Part shown: one piece after another, positions 35,796 through 47,700 of the stretch
Numbering within the stretch: position 1 is the first letter of the stretch
Layout: each line of letters begins with the position of its first letter
Assembly: GCF_003668045.3 (NCBI RefSeq)
Contig: NC_048597.1
Coordinates: forward strand, 24,163,960 to 24,227,959
Direction: 5' to 3'
Length of the DNA stretch: 64,000 bases
Source of the DNA: Cricetulus griseus
Lineage: Eukaryota; Chordata; Mammalia; Rodentia; Cricetidae
Notes under the pieces: model-generated
The model's database searches: none
Told to the model about the DNA's origin: nothing
Seen by the model: the letters and a program-made list of their open reading frames with translations, nothing else
Translations under genes and position numbers: made by a program

Positions 35796-35852
35796 AAGGG
35801 CTTGTTTTAGAGCTCAGTGGTAAGGTACTTGCCTGGCATGCACTCCCCAGTC
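35796..35852 (+). mobile_element. ID-type SINE fragment
   Basis: The 'ttagagctcagtggtaaggtacttgcctggcatgca' segment matches the ID core with its A box; the second half has decayed. Confidence 0.7.
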
Positions 35853-36789
35853 TCTTATTCTCTAGATGTAGAACAGTTTAGGACTCTGTGTTGATTTACA
35901 TCTACTGCAAAAAGAAGCTTCTCTGATGAGGGCTGAGAAATTCACTAGTCTATTGGTATAAAGAATAGTAGTTAGGAGTAGGTATAATACCATGATTAGC
36001 AGAATAATAGCAGTAAGTTCTCCTCTAGGGCCTGTGAGCTACTTAGCCATTGGTTCTTGGTCTCAGTGACAGTGTCAAGCACAGGTTATGTCTTAAGGAA
36101 CTGGTCTAGAATCCAGACACCATGTGGTTCATCACTCACATAGCATTTATGTGACTATTGCACCAGTGGGTGTATGTTGTCAGAACACCTAACATTATGG
36201 CTGGTAGGTTTTACAGCTGGGTAAAGCCATTGATTATCATGCATAGCACTTCCCAGTACCATGAAAGCTAGCCAGTGGAAATAAAGATTTCTCCATGTTC
36301 TATGACTCAACAGTCTGTTGTCTTGAGAAATAGGATCTCATCAAACAAATTCTGAGCAGTAACCAAGAGCGTTGGCTATAGCATATTAAGTTTGGAGATC
36401 TATAGGGCCTTCTTCTTAGCAACACCTTGAAAAGAGGTAATATATATCTGGCACTGTGTTTTTAGTTTTGATTTGTAGTTTATGGCGTCTGGGAGAAGCA
36501 CTTGTGCCTCTTTAGTTATAAGATAATTCTATTTAAGCTCTTTTTCATATATGTGTATATTTTAGATAGCTTCTATCATAGTAGGTTTCCATATTTTTTT
36601 AAGGTCTTTAGTGTTCTTTCCCTATACTCTTTCTTCTAATTTTCTCTCCATCTCCTACTCAACTTAACATTTCTTGCTCCTTCATTGTACATTCCACCTG
36701 CATTCTGTCTTTACTTCCTTGAAAGATCCTCCATGGCCTTTTATTAGTTTCCTGATTTATTTGTGCTCTCCTGTTTAAACACACATATC
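35853..36789. other. Gene-free unique sequence
   Basis: AT-rich; no gene recognised. The last few hundred bases may be further decayed L1. Confidence 0.4.
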
Positions 36790-36892
36790 TAAAGACTCAA
36801 AATTAGCATGTAGATATGACAGACAACTTGTGACATTTATAGTTTTGAGTCTCAGTTGCTTTACACAGAATGATTGTTTCCAGCTTTGTAGA

Positions 36893-37255
36893 TGCAAGTT
36901 TCTGTCCCACCAGATCCTGCATCCCTTTAGTCCCAAATAAACACACAAAGGCTGATATTAATTATAAACTCAGGCTTCTTATTGGCTAGCTCTCTCTTAG
37001 TTATTAACCCATTTCTGTTAATCTGTGTATCTCCACATGGTCTTGGCTTACTAGAGAATGCCTGGGCATCCTACCTTCCCAATAGCTACATGGCACTCCC
37101 CTGACTCTGCCTATTACCTTTCTCTATCCCTATTTGGATTACCTGCCTGATTATATCCTGCCTGTCCATTGGCCATAACATCTGTATTTGTCAATCAATA
37201 AGAGAAACATAAATTCACAGCATACAGAAGGACATCCCCCCACACCTCCTTCTAT
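36893..37255 (-). mobile_element. LTR-like rodent repeat inserted in the L1
   Basis: Bounded roughly by TGTCCCACCAG near 36903 and CATCCCCCCACA near 37246, with 'aataaacacacaaaggctgatattaattat' and 'ggattacctgcctgattatatcctgcctg' between. It interrupts L1 sequence that resumes at about 37256. The target duplication could not be fixed. Related sequence is at 23255-23440. Confidence 0.45.
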
Positions 37256-37323
37256 TCACCTGTGAATTTCACAACTCTCATTTTATTTATAGCTAAATAA
37301 TAATGGCCTCTTGTTATAGGTAC

Positions 37324-37976
37324 TGTAAGACCCCCGGAAACTTAGGCCTCCAAGATCTTTTCCCAGGACCACGGCCACCCCAATCACCATTCGGAGGTGG
37401 AAATTTGATGCAAACAGCAAGAGGCTTTAATGAAAGGTGGACATTTGTACAAATGTGCTCTCTCAGCATGCAGGCTAGAGAGCAGCCCTGTGCCCCAGGC
37501 ACAGGTGGTTTTAAAGGCAAAAACCACACACTTAGGGAGTGGCCTCTACTCTCTGTCCATTGAGTATGTGACCAGATTCATGGGTTCCTGGGAGGCCCTT
37601 TGTCTTGAGGGGAGGGCTGGGAATCAGATGGCCTCCTGACCCACCAGTTATAAAACCTGCAGACCTAAGGATGTGCTAACTAACATTAGCTATCTCTTTG
37701 TTTCATAGGGACCCTTAATTGTTAATTATTGACACATTGGCCAGTGGGTCAATCTGTTTCCTTCATGACCCCCTTGGGGGAGGGTGGCCATCTGGGAATT
37801 CTTGGTACCCAGTTATCTTATGGCCTTGTAAGGGAGTAATTGCTGGTGGCTGGTAAATTCCAGGCACTAAGTCATAGTAGTGGCCTTAGTCAGTTTTTGG
37901 GTTAGGCCGCCCTACATTCCATTTGGAAAGTTTCCTTATCTGGGCTATATTTCTTTGCTAATTTTTAAGTCTTTCA
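37324..37976 (-). mobile_element. Solo LTR, ERV1-like, related to family C, inserted in the L1
   Basis: On the minus strand it begins TGAAAGACTTA at 37976 and ends GGGGGTCTTACA at 37324, length 653 bp. Perfect 4-bp duplications GTAC lie at 37320-37323 and 37977-37980, and the L1 reading resumes exactly there. The 'ccaccccaatcacc' and 'gcaagaggctttaatg' blocks align with the LTRs at 20783 and 29440, so it is a diverged relative. The overlapping ORFs at 37303-37639 are incidental. Confidence 0.75.
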
Positions 37977-39076
37977 GTACCACATTGTCATTGATTTTCA
38001 TTTAGTTTGTCTACCAGTTGTTTGCATTTTTGGCTATTGTGAATAGACTAGCAATTAAAATGGAGAAGCAAGGATAGTTGTAGTAGGATGTACTGTCCTT
38101 TGGGAATGTGCCCTGGAATATTACAGTTTAATTATATGACAGGCCTATTTTTAGCTTCTGAAGCAACTGCACTTTGATTTCCATGGTGTCTACATCAGTG
38201 TGTACTCCCACCAGCAGTGAATGACTGATCACTTTACCCAATATCCACACCAGCCTTTGTTGCCATTTAGTTTTTTTTATCTTAGCCATTAAGAGTAAAT
38301 ATCAAAGTAGTTTTAATTTGTATTTCCTTAATGAGTAAGGTTATTTGAGCATTTAAAAAAACATTTCTCAGCAGTTTCTAGCTCTTCTTGTACAAAGTGT
38401 TTAATTACCTCTGTACTCCATTTTCAAAGTGAGGGTTCCTCCACCAACCTTGATATTTAGCTTTTTGTTTTCTGTCTATGGCTCAGATATCAACTTTCTT
38501 TCAGATGTACAGTTGTCAAAATTAAATCTCACTGTTCTGCAGAACATCTCTTCTCTTATATGATGATGTCTTTTTCTGTACAGAAGATTTGTAGTTTCCT
38601 GAAGTCTCGTTTGTTAATTGTTGTCCTTAATGCTTGTGTCATCAGAGTCATGGTGGGAAAGCCATACTCTATGCCTGTAAGTACAAACTTTCCACCATTT
38701 TCTCCTATGACCAATTAGGGTTTCATATACTTTATGGGAGGTCTTTGATCCATTTGGAGTTGAATGTTGTGCACAGTAAGAGATGCCAATAAAATTTCAT
38801 TCTTCTACATGTAACACTCCAGTATGACCAGTACTATTTGTTGAAAATCATGTATTTTGTCCAGTGTGCATTTTTTATCATTTTGTCAAAACTCAGGCAG
38901 CCATAGATATGAAATAATGTCCAAATCTTTAATTTTATTCCCTTGGTCAACAAGTCTGTTTTGTTGCAGTACCAGGATGTTTTAGTTACTATAGCTCTGT
39001 AGTATATCTTGAAATCAAGGGTGCTATACCTTCAACAGTGTTTTTATTGTTCAGAATTGCTTTGGCGAGCCTGTTG

Positions 39077-39132
39077 TATTTGTTCATTTGTTTATTTGTT
39101 TATCTATCTGTCTATTTATTTATTTTGTGTGT
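39077..39132 (+). repeat. (TTTG)n/(TTTA)n low-complexity tract in the L1
   Basis: GTTTATTTGTTT-type units followed by CTATCTGTCTATTTATT units; local expansion within the L1 remnant. Confidence 0.7.
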
Positions 39133-39260
39133 GTTTGTTGCCACCTAAAATTTAAGATTGTTTGCTTTGGAGTTTAGATGAGAATTGATCTGAATCTATG
39201 GATTGTTTCTGGTAAAACGTCCAGTTTCGGAATATTAATCCTACCTATTCCATGAGCACT

Positions 39261-39514
39261 TGTAGGGGAACCTGACACCAGATATCGTAGGTAATTACCA
39301 ATACGGAGTCAGGTAGAAATATAAGGGTATTTAATAGGGAAAAGCCTTACTTACAGAGCGAACCAGCCAGCCAGTGGTAGTCTGTACAGCAAGAAGCAAA
39401 GAGAAACCGAAACCGAAAACGCAGTCCCCCTACTCACTCTGACCACGCCCTCACAAGCCCTCAGGTACTCCTGTAGCCAGCCCCTAAGAAGGCGTGGCTA
39501 CAGCTTCCCCTACA
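39261..39514 (-). mobile_element. Solo LTR, ERVK-like family B, inserted in the L1, minus strand
   Basis: 254 bp with inverted ends TGTAGGGGAA...TTCCCCTACA. Perfect 6-bp duplications AGCACT lie at 39255-39260 and 39515-39520, and L1 sequence is continuous across the site when the insertion is removed. It matches the nested LTR at 7726-7971. Read on the minus strand it has 'ctattaaatac', a weak polyadenylation-like motif. No internal sequence. Confidence 0.9.
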
Positions 39515-39909
39515 AGCACTGGAGGCTTTTATGCCTTATGGTATCCTCTCCCAGTTTCTTCTACAGCACCATAAAGTTTTTGTTGTACAGGTCTTTCACT
39601 TTCTTAGTTAGAAACAGTTTTCAGGAACTGCCACGTTTCTTCCTAGAAGTAGTGAATCCAAATGGCACTGTTTCCCAAGAGTTTATCTTTCTTCCCATCT
39701 CTCTAGTGATTCTAATCAAGGTATTGGTAATTCACTTTTTAAGAAACTATCTTATAAGCACAAAATATTAACATCTAAGTCAATTTCTGAGGGTTGGAGC
39801 AAGGGAAAACCAGAAGGAACATTCCTCCAAAACAAAACACAAAATAGAGCTGTTTGTTGTCTGAATTGAAAGTTCACTGAAACAAAACCAGATGTAAAGA
39901 TCCACAAAA

Positions 39910-40016
39910 GATCGAGTTCCAGGACAGCCGTCAAAGCTACACAGAGAAACCCTGTCTCAAAAAACAAAAACAAACAAGCAAGCAAACAAAACCCAACGAA
40001 CCAACCAAACAAACAA
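39910..40016 (+). mobile_element. 5'-truncated B1 SINE with target-site duplication
   Basis: Carries only the B1 3' half ('gagttccaggacagc' to 'gaaaccctgtctcaaaa') and a (CAAA)n tail. The 13-bp duplication AAGATCCACAAAA is identical at 39897-39909 and 40017-40029, so the truncation happened at insertion. Confidence 0.93.
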
Positions 40017-40201
40017 AAGATCCACAAAACATCTTCCCAAGAAATACATAGTAATGAAATGCTTGCCTTGTGGGTGGTCAGTGCATTTCAAAAACTTTGC
40101 TGTGCCACTTTTTCTTTTGTTGACTTAAAAAAAAATCTAACAACCGTGTTCAACAAAATACACATCTTCCACTGGCTCTATTTAATTAAAACTAAGAGAC
40201 A

Positions 40202-40240
40202 AAAACAAAACAAACAAACAAACAAAAAACCCCCAAAACT
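40202..40240 (+). repeat. (CAAA)n and A-rich tract
   Basis: CAAA units with a short C run at the end; no element identified beside it. Confidence 0.75.
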
Positions 40241-40289
40241 TGAAGGCATTCACAATTGCCTGACTCTCTTGATCTTGCACATGGTATAG

Positions 40290-41100
40290 AACCTCAGGAA
40301 GGTTTTCAGCAGCACGAGTGACTAGGGTATGCTCATCTTCAACACTTAACTTTCTTTGAAATAGAATAAAATACCCACAATTCTACCTGTGAAGGGCCAC
40401 AGACGAATGTCCTTTGAAAATGCCACAAGACAGAGCAGGTACTGAGGTTTTTGTAGACTGACAGGGCTTCTGTCAAAATGACATAGTTCTTCTGTGTAAA
40501 ATATTCCCCATCCTGTTTCAACACTTTCATACAAAGTCTGGAATCAGTGTGAGAAGCTCCCCTGTGGAACATCTGGAGATGTGATGAGTGGGACAGCTGT
40601 CAGACTATTGATCCCACAATCAAAGTATCTCTCTTCCTTGGCATACCTTTTCAGTACTGGAATACACTCTTCTATGAGCCTCTGAAAGGAAAGTCCTTTA
40701 AGATCGTCTAGGGTGTTAGCACACGCATTTTGCCTGTACTTTTTACATCCATGGATCATCATCTGGTCAACCTCTCCCAGAGTGACTAGTTTTAGTTTCC
40801 ATTTGACTGTTACCCTCAAGGTATTCCTTCATATGCACATCTTAAAATCAATGCATTATTTTGAGTATAATCTTAGTAATGCCTGTGATCCCCTCAGTAT
40901 AAATAAAGCCATCCTCTGACAAAATAAGATCACCAGTAACAAAGACAATATTTCCAAATGCTTTGAATGCTCACATGTTGTATTGGGATACAGTAAATCT
41001 TCATCATGCCCTTGTCTGTATCACACTCAAATAGGAACCCAGTGTCTGTGGTATTTCCTCAAAATATGGGTCATAATTGATTCAACCATCAAGCATCATC
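40290..41100 (-). pseudogene. Probable processed pseudogene of an unidentified protein, minus strand
   Basis: Two ORFs on the minus strand (40544-40819 and 40339-40572) overlap in different frames, as after a frameshift. The first reads in a protein-like way (pieces DQMMIHGCKKYRQNACANT, DDLKGLSFQRLIEECIPVL and KRYAKEERYFDCGINS); the second continues with LCMKVLKQDGEYFTQKNY and EALSVYKNLSTC. Further upstream (about 40960-41070) another frame gives TGFLFECDTDKGMMKIYC. There are no intron-like gaps. No poly-A tail is visible in the expected place. I do not recognise the parent gene, so this rests on composition and frame pattern only. Confidence 0.4.
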
Positions 41101-41954
41101 TTGACTCACTTTTTTCATAACTCTCCACCCTATTTATTGAAAAGGTTTCAAGTTTCTTGTATTGTGCATTACTGTTCTAACTGTGAAGATCCAACAATAC
41201 CAACTTATAAACAAATTTCCATTCTTTGTTATTTTTTGTTAAGTTGCTAAATAGTTATGATGTTGCCGGGTATTCACAGATACCAGCATCTCCTGTTACT
41301 GGAAAATAGATGGAGAGATTTTTAAATTATCTTACATCAGCTTTGGGATTTAGCTCAAAGTCTACCATGCTGTGCCCTGATGTCACAGAGGGAAGCTCTG
41401 TGGGTCATCTGAGGGTGGTGTCATGGGAGACTTGGAGGATGCTGAGTCTGAGGATGTTGAGGGCAGGCAATTTGCTGCTCTGCAGAGGGCTAGGAGCTAG
41501 ATTTATCATTTGCAATTTTTGCTATCTATTAACATTGCTATGCTGGATACCAAGCTCCCACTACATGAACTTTTGGGGAAAAAACTTTACCTATATTTCA
41601 ACAATGATATTCTCTTGTATTGCACTTTACTCTATCTGCAAAGATTATATTTAGATACAAATCTGCTATTTGAATTACATAGTTGCCACCTGGTCCTATT
41701 TGCCGAAGAAGTGTTTTACCACATTTTTTTACTAGCCTTAATACACTAGACAAGGTTCACATGAAAGACATGGAATATAGTGGAATTAGCAATCTGAAAT
41801 GATATGGGCATGAGAAGTCTTTTATTTAAAAACTATGACATGTAACTTAGCTATTGGAATTATAAAATTATTGCATTATTTTAAACATATTATTGTGTTA
41901 AATTTGGTCTGATTCTGCCTATTAGTAACACAATACTAATAAAAGTGGCTGCTT
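41101..41954. other. Gene-free unique sequence
   Basis: ORFs at 41310-41654 and 41510-41749 overlap in two frames and show no domain. Confidence 0.45.
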
Positions 41955-42605
41955 AAACAGTTTCCAGAGACCTACAAGTATGACATGAACTGACAATCTA
42001 GGCAATGGTGGAGAGGATAACCTAAACACCCTTCCCCTAAAATGAGATTGATGGCTATTTTTTATGCCATCCTAGAGCCCTCATCCAGTGGCTGATGGAA
42101 GCAGAGGCAGACATCCACAGATATACACTGAACTGAACTCTGGAACATAGTTGCAGAGAGGGAGGACTGAAGATCGAAGGGGTCGGTACCAGGCTGGTGA
42201 AAACCACAGAAACAGCTGGCCTGAACAAGGGGGAACACATCGACCCCAGATGCTATCTGGGAGGCCAGTACAGGACTGATCCAGACCCCTGAACATGGAT
42301 GTCAATGAGGGGCCCTCTGAACTCTAGGGAGGCCCTGGTAGTGGATTAGTGTTTTTTCCTGGTATAAGAAGGGACTTTGAGAGCCCATCCCACATAAAGG
42401 GATGGACTCTTGCCCTGGACACATGGGGAAGGGCCTAGGCCAGGCCCAGAATGATATGGTGGACTTTGCGGAGCCCCCGTTGAGGGCCCTACCCTGCCTG
42501 GGGATGGGGTGGGGGTAGGTTGGGGTGGGGTAGGAGGGGTGAAGGAGAAGGGATTGACATGTAAAACAAGCTTGTTCCTAATTTAAACTAATAAAAAAAA
42601 GAAAA
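41955..42605 (+). mobile_element. LINE-1 3' UTR, subfamily B, 5'-truncated
   Basis: Aligns with 6515-7170 ('gtttccagagacctacaag', 'gctgatggaagcagaggcagac', 'cagaaacagctggcctgaacaaggg', 'acatgga.gtcaatgagg'), with the G-rich tract at 42500-42540 and an A-rich tail at 42585-42605. It directly abuts the next L1. Confidence 0.88.
42500..42540 (+). other. G-quadruplex-capable tract in L1 3' UTR
   Basis: Five or more runs of 4-5 G with short loops on the + strand; same position in the UTR as 7053-7090. Confidence 0.65.
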
Positions 42606-42609
42606 ACAA

Positions 42610-43590
42610 AAAAAGAAAACTACTATGGACACCAGGAAATTTGAAGGTGAATGGATGGAACTAGAAAAAAAAACAACCTGAGGGAGATAGCCCAGGCTGA
42701 GAAAGACACCCACTGTATGGACTCATGCGTAAGTGGATATTAGCTGTAAAATAAGGATAACTATGCTACAGTGCACAGATCCAGAGAGACTACAGAAGGA
42801 GTGTTCATGGGCAGATGCCCAGATCTCCTGGGGAAGGCAGAATAGAAAAGATTTTGTAAGTGGACCGAGGGCTGGTGGGAACATGAGCAATCAGGTTAGG
42901 GGGGTTAAGGCACTGTAAAAGACTATTGGAAAGCAGGGGCACTACAAGGTCAGGTAAAAACCTGGCCAAGGGAATCTCCCAGGAATCTACAAGGATGACC
43001 CCAGCTAAGATGCCTAACAATAGCCATAGTAGCCTGAACTGACCATCTCTTGTGACTGGATCGGTGCCTAGCCAAATTGTCATCAGAGAGGCTTCAAACA
43101 CCAATTGATAGAAAGAGATGCAGACACAGAGCTGAACATTATTATGTGGAGTCTGAGGAATCCTATAGAACAGGGGGAGAAAGGATTATATGACACCACA
43201 AGAAAACTCACAGAATCAACTCACCTGGGATGACAGGGGATGACAGAGGCAACCAGGGAGCCCGCATGGGACTGACCTATGCATTCTGCATATATGTGAC
43301 AACTGTATAGCTTGGACTTCTTGTGGGACTCCTAACAGTGGGAGCAGGGACTGTCTCTGATTCCTTTACTGCCTTTTGGGACCCCATTTTTCATAAATTC
43401 CTGGTCCAGCCTTAATACAAGGGGAGGTACTTGATCTTACTGCAACTTGATATACCATGCTTTGTTGACTAAAATGGAGGAGTGGACGCATGTGGCAGAG
43501 GAAAGGTGTTGGGAGGGACTGGGAGAAGAGGGAGGGGAAGCTGTGGCCATGATGTAAGTGAAATCAGTAAATAAATTTATTTTAAAAAGA
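42610..43590 (+). mobile_element. LINE-1 3' end, subfamily A, head to tail behind subfamily B copy
   Basis: Begins within the ORF2 end region ('gacaccaggaaatttgaaggtgaatggatggaact') and follows the same block order as 1-1351 ('agtggatattagctgtaaa', 'agcttggacttcttgtgggactcctaacagtgg', 'actgcaacttgatatac') to a tail near 43560-43590. The polypurine tract seen at 659-740 is missing or short here. Confidence 0.85.
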
Positions 43591-44579
43591 AAACTATTGC
43601 TATAGTAGCATATTAAGACATTCTTTTTTTAAAAAGTGGCTAGCCTTGATTTGGCATCTTTAGCTCTAATCTTAACAAAGTTTGTTCTTTCCTTCTTCAT
43701 ATCCTTCTCTCAAAGGCAGTAACACAAATCACCCTGGATATCAGAATTTCTTTGTAAAGTGGAAAACACAAACATGTGACAAGCTGTTAGTCTTCATGGT
43801 CTACCCATGGCCAGCCAGAATCCATGGATCTTGTCATGAATATCAGGGTTAGGCAAATGGACATTATTGCCTTTTTACAGCCATCCAGAACTCTGATGAA
43901 AGAAAACGTTTACACGATGGAATTATTGTAAAATTGTTAATGTAATTTGTTAATAATTCAGGAGATAAGACCTTTTCAGTTTAAATTTCACAAGCTTCCA
44001 CACTTTATACTCATGTGCCATGAATTTGGCAGATGGTAGAGAGTCATATCATATGACAACATTTCGGTTATCAGTACTCCATTTGAACAACTTACTCATT
44101 TTTAATAAAATTAAGATCTCTACCTAAAATTAATTACCATATTTATACATGCAGTAATGTTTTATAACTGAGAATTGCTGAATTGCTGTATTTAAGATTA
44201 TTTCTTTTTGAAAGTTCTGTTTTAAGTGGAAGCAGAATTTTGTATTCATTTTGATAGCAAAGCATTTTTCAATGTAAAGGTAGACTTTCCTGTAAAAGTG
44301 TAAATTCTAAGCTATGATAAAAGAAGCTCCATTCTTCCATCATCATAGAACTTTTTGATATAGATTTTTCCCTTCCAAATTTAATTTTCTTTTTGATCTT
44401 CATTTGACAGTTATATGTCACTTTAAGTTGTGAGTACATCTTTTGAGGTTTCCTGTTTTCCTAACTAAACTGTAGTGTTTTGTTTGTTTGTTTGTTTTAT
44501 AGAAGAGAATGTGCGTCCACTCTTCCCATCTCCTGATTATATTGCACAGTGCTTTGTGGATACTTAGGCAAATTTAGTT
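43591..44579. other. Gene-free unique sequence
   Basis: AT-rich. A short (GTTT)n run is at about 44479-44500. No gene recognised. Confidence 0.45.
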
Positions 44580-44590
44580 TAGAGAAAACT

Positions 44591-44744
44591 TTTGTTTGTT
44601 TGTTTTCGAGACAAAGTTTCTCTGTGTATCCATGGCTATCCTCCAACTCACTCTGTAAACCAGGCTGGTCTTAAACTCAGAGACCTCCTGCCTCTGCTTC
44701 TTGAGAGCTGGGAGTTTTAAAGATGTGCACCACTACTGCCAGGC
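44591..44744 (-). mobile_element. B1 SINE with target-site duplication
   Basis: Inverted B1 with a (GTTT)n tail. The 11-bp duplications TAGAGAAAACT (44580-44590) and TAGAGGAAACT (44745-44755) differ by one base. Confidence 0.93.
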
Positions 44745-44755
44745 TAGAGGAAACT

Positions 44756-47700
44756 AATTTTAAGAAGCGGATTTATGAGTCTTATTTTTTTCTAAGTAAC
44801 CCAATATCCCTGCAAATGTTTGGTTGCAAGTACCGGGCTAGACATGAAAGAGGCTTTGTGACACTTGTCCCTGAGGAGTTTATAATATATTTGCAGATAT
44901 TGTGTGTGTGCATGAAAGAATCATTTATAAAAGGTTTAGATGCATGGTTACACTTGCACTGCTGGAGGAATGTAGAAAGGCAAAGGACTACTGCAGTAGG
45001 TGCTAAATGGAATTAAATGATAATTTGTATTATTTTAAACTTATAGAACTGTAAAAAAGTGACTTTATAAAACTTTTCATTAGCAATTAATGGGCTGGGG
45101 AATTGAGTGTGAGGTATCCATAATTTGGTTCCTGAGAGACTATCCAGGCTCCTTCAGATCGTCTCACAGCCATATAGATGCAGGCAGAACATAATGGACT
45201 CACTGAGTATTAAATAACTACAACAAATACATGAATGCATACAAATTCTACGTGTCTACAAGCATATGTGAATGCACTATCCATACATCCATGTGCACTT
45301 ATACATATCTTATATATTAATTCTCTAATAATATTACACAAACAAGATTTAACCTGAACGACTGGAATTTTTATGAGTAATATTAAGAGTTGAAAAGTTA
45401 CACATTGATATTTGAGGTTTGGATTATAAATTATTAGCAACATATCAGTTATTTTTGAGACAAGGGAAAAGAGGGGCTGTCTGAGAGCAAGAAAATAAAG
45501 GAGAGGGAAGAGAGGAGGGAGGAACTCAGGGAAGTTTTGAAAATTTAAATAGCAATAATTGTAAGAAAGTCACATCAATGGTTAATTACTTAATTTCATC
45601 AGATGGAAAACCATCAGCAGGACACAGGTCTGCTGATGCACTGACCAACAACACTTCCTCTGACTGTGATAGCAAGCATACTAGCACAGGAAATTGTGAA
45701 TAATAGCAGCTATTTGTTTTTTTGCACCCTAGGTTCTCAGTATGCTTTGCTACTTGTGTCGACCATCACAGGAAATAAAGCTCCTACACCTTCAGGGTTT
45801 TATCTAGTTCATTTTGTAGACCATTGTCAACACACCAATATACTCCTTCCTTTGTTTTGTTCAAAATTATATTGGCTATGTTAACCTATTAGTATCTAGA
45901 GAAGCCATGAGTTAAATTGCATGCTTTAAAGGAATAAGGCATCTTTTCTGCTTTGAGATAACAGTAAAAGATGTGTGTAGGAGTTTCATTCAGTTCAGAC
46001 TCTAACATACACTTAAATCACCCTTAAAATAGAAATGTGTCTAATTCTTTTGGGTGTCATGAATTGCTAATGTCAATGCTAAGAATATGTTCTTTACCTT
46101 GAACTGTGGCAAGTGGAACAGTTTGTAAGTTGAGAATTATTATACAAGATATCACTTGAATCAATACAAATGCTTATGTGCGGTATTTATTTCTTAGCCT
46201 CATAGTAAGTAACCTTAGTATATCATATTTATAAGAGATTCTGTGTATGCTACATGATTCTTTCATTTAGTTGTTTTAAATAATTTATCATTGAGCTCAA
46301 GCATTTTCAGTAGATCTGGAAACAAACTTGTATGGTAATATTGGTAATAAATAGCTTGATAAGAAATAAAAATATAACTAAAATTATGGAGAAAGTTACA
46401 TTCTTGCAAATTTCAGATTAAGCATATGGTGCTATATAAAATTTATGCTAAGTATTTTCAGAGGACTGGTTCAATGACCTCCATAGATACCGATGTTTGA
46501 GCACACACAAAATCCATATGTAAAATGGTGTGGCATTTGCAGCTAATCTCTGTGTGTGCTTTACATTATCTTTGAAATACTTGTAAGATCTAATATAATG
46601 TCAGTGCTGCATAAATAGTAGTTATACTGTGGTATTTGAAGGAATGAGGGAAAGAAAAAGGGGCTGTAGATGTTTAGTATGGATCAGAGGCCTAAGCACA
46701 CGGTACAGGAAGGATTCTCAAGGTAGACAATGATTAAGCTGAAGGGAAACAAAGGATATGTGCAATGGTGGGATGCAGAGAGGTGTGCCCACGTGGGTTT
46801 TAGTCCTCTGGATTCAGCTTTGTGTTCAGCATGTGCCAAATTGTTTTTGTTTTGTTTTGTAATTTCTGCTATTTTTCTAAATATTTGATCCATGGTTGAA
46901 TTTAAATACTGTATTTAAATACACTTATAATTACCTTTCAGCTTTTTAGGTTTTTTTCACAGCATCTATCATATAAATATTAATTCCTCTATTGCTCCTT
47001 TACAGAATTATGTACTTTCGGGTAGGTTCACGTAATATGGTTTTTCTATTTAAGAGATGTCAGTAATAATCAAACTTACTTGAGTCTTCAAATAGTCTCA
47101 TTTGGTTATGATGACAAAAGAGTGATATTGTCTGCTTTAAGAATGGATACCAACACACAGTGGAAACTGATAAACTATAAAACTCATATTCCCTGTTTGG
47201 CAAGTTGTGATTTACTCATGAATCATTAACAGTTCCATGTCTTCCAGAGCTTCTTCCAGACTAATGTGGCTGTTTCTGTCAAGAACGGCCGCCCCAACAA
47301 AGTCCCCATGATTCCCACCACATTTCCTAGGAGCATAATTGTCTGATCAGCTTAACAAATGCAATCAAGTACTTCCAGTATGTTAGTGATATCGTGCTAA
47401 TCACAAAAATTCAAACATAAGCCATATGCCATATTTTCAAAGAACCTGTCTATTAAAGTATGCATCTTTAGCATAGCTACTGTTCAAGGAAGTTTGTAGT
47501 AAATAAATAAAGGGACATATAAACAGAGGAGGAACATGAAATACTGGGTGTGGGATTGAGAGTCAGTGCTGGCTTTGTGTATTGCTGCGTTCGTATTGTA
47601 TGTCTTTAATCTCAGCATAGCCATTTAGTAATTTAATGGGTTGGGCAAGTCACTTGTTCTTTTAGTAGATGTATATTGTGTGCTTTTTATTTGTCTATAA

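Larger units (their letters stand above)
36790..39750 (-). mobile_element. Old LINE-1 ORF2 C-terminal remnant, minus strand, broken by three insertions
   Basis: Read on the minus strand, about 39060-38880 gives a decayed L1 ORF2 segment (the AILNNKNTVEG-type region, then the YYRAIVTKT-like region). Sequence at 38010-38350 matches the region before the ORF2 end ('cactcccaccagcagtgaa', 'tttgttgccatttag', 'atcttagccattaagagtaa'). About 39521-39750 continues the upstream ORF2 ('gttgtacaggtctttcactttcttagtta'). The L1 is divided by elements at 36893-37255, 37324-37976 and 39261-39514. All frames are broken. Confidence 0.8.
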
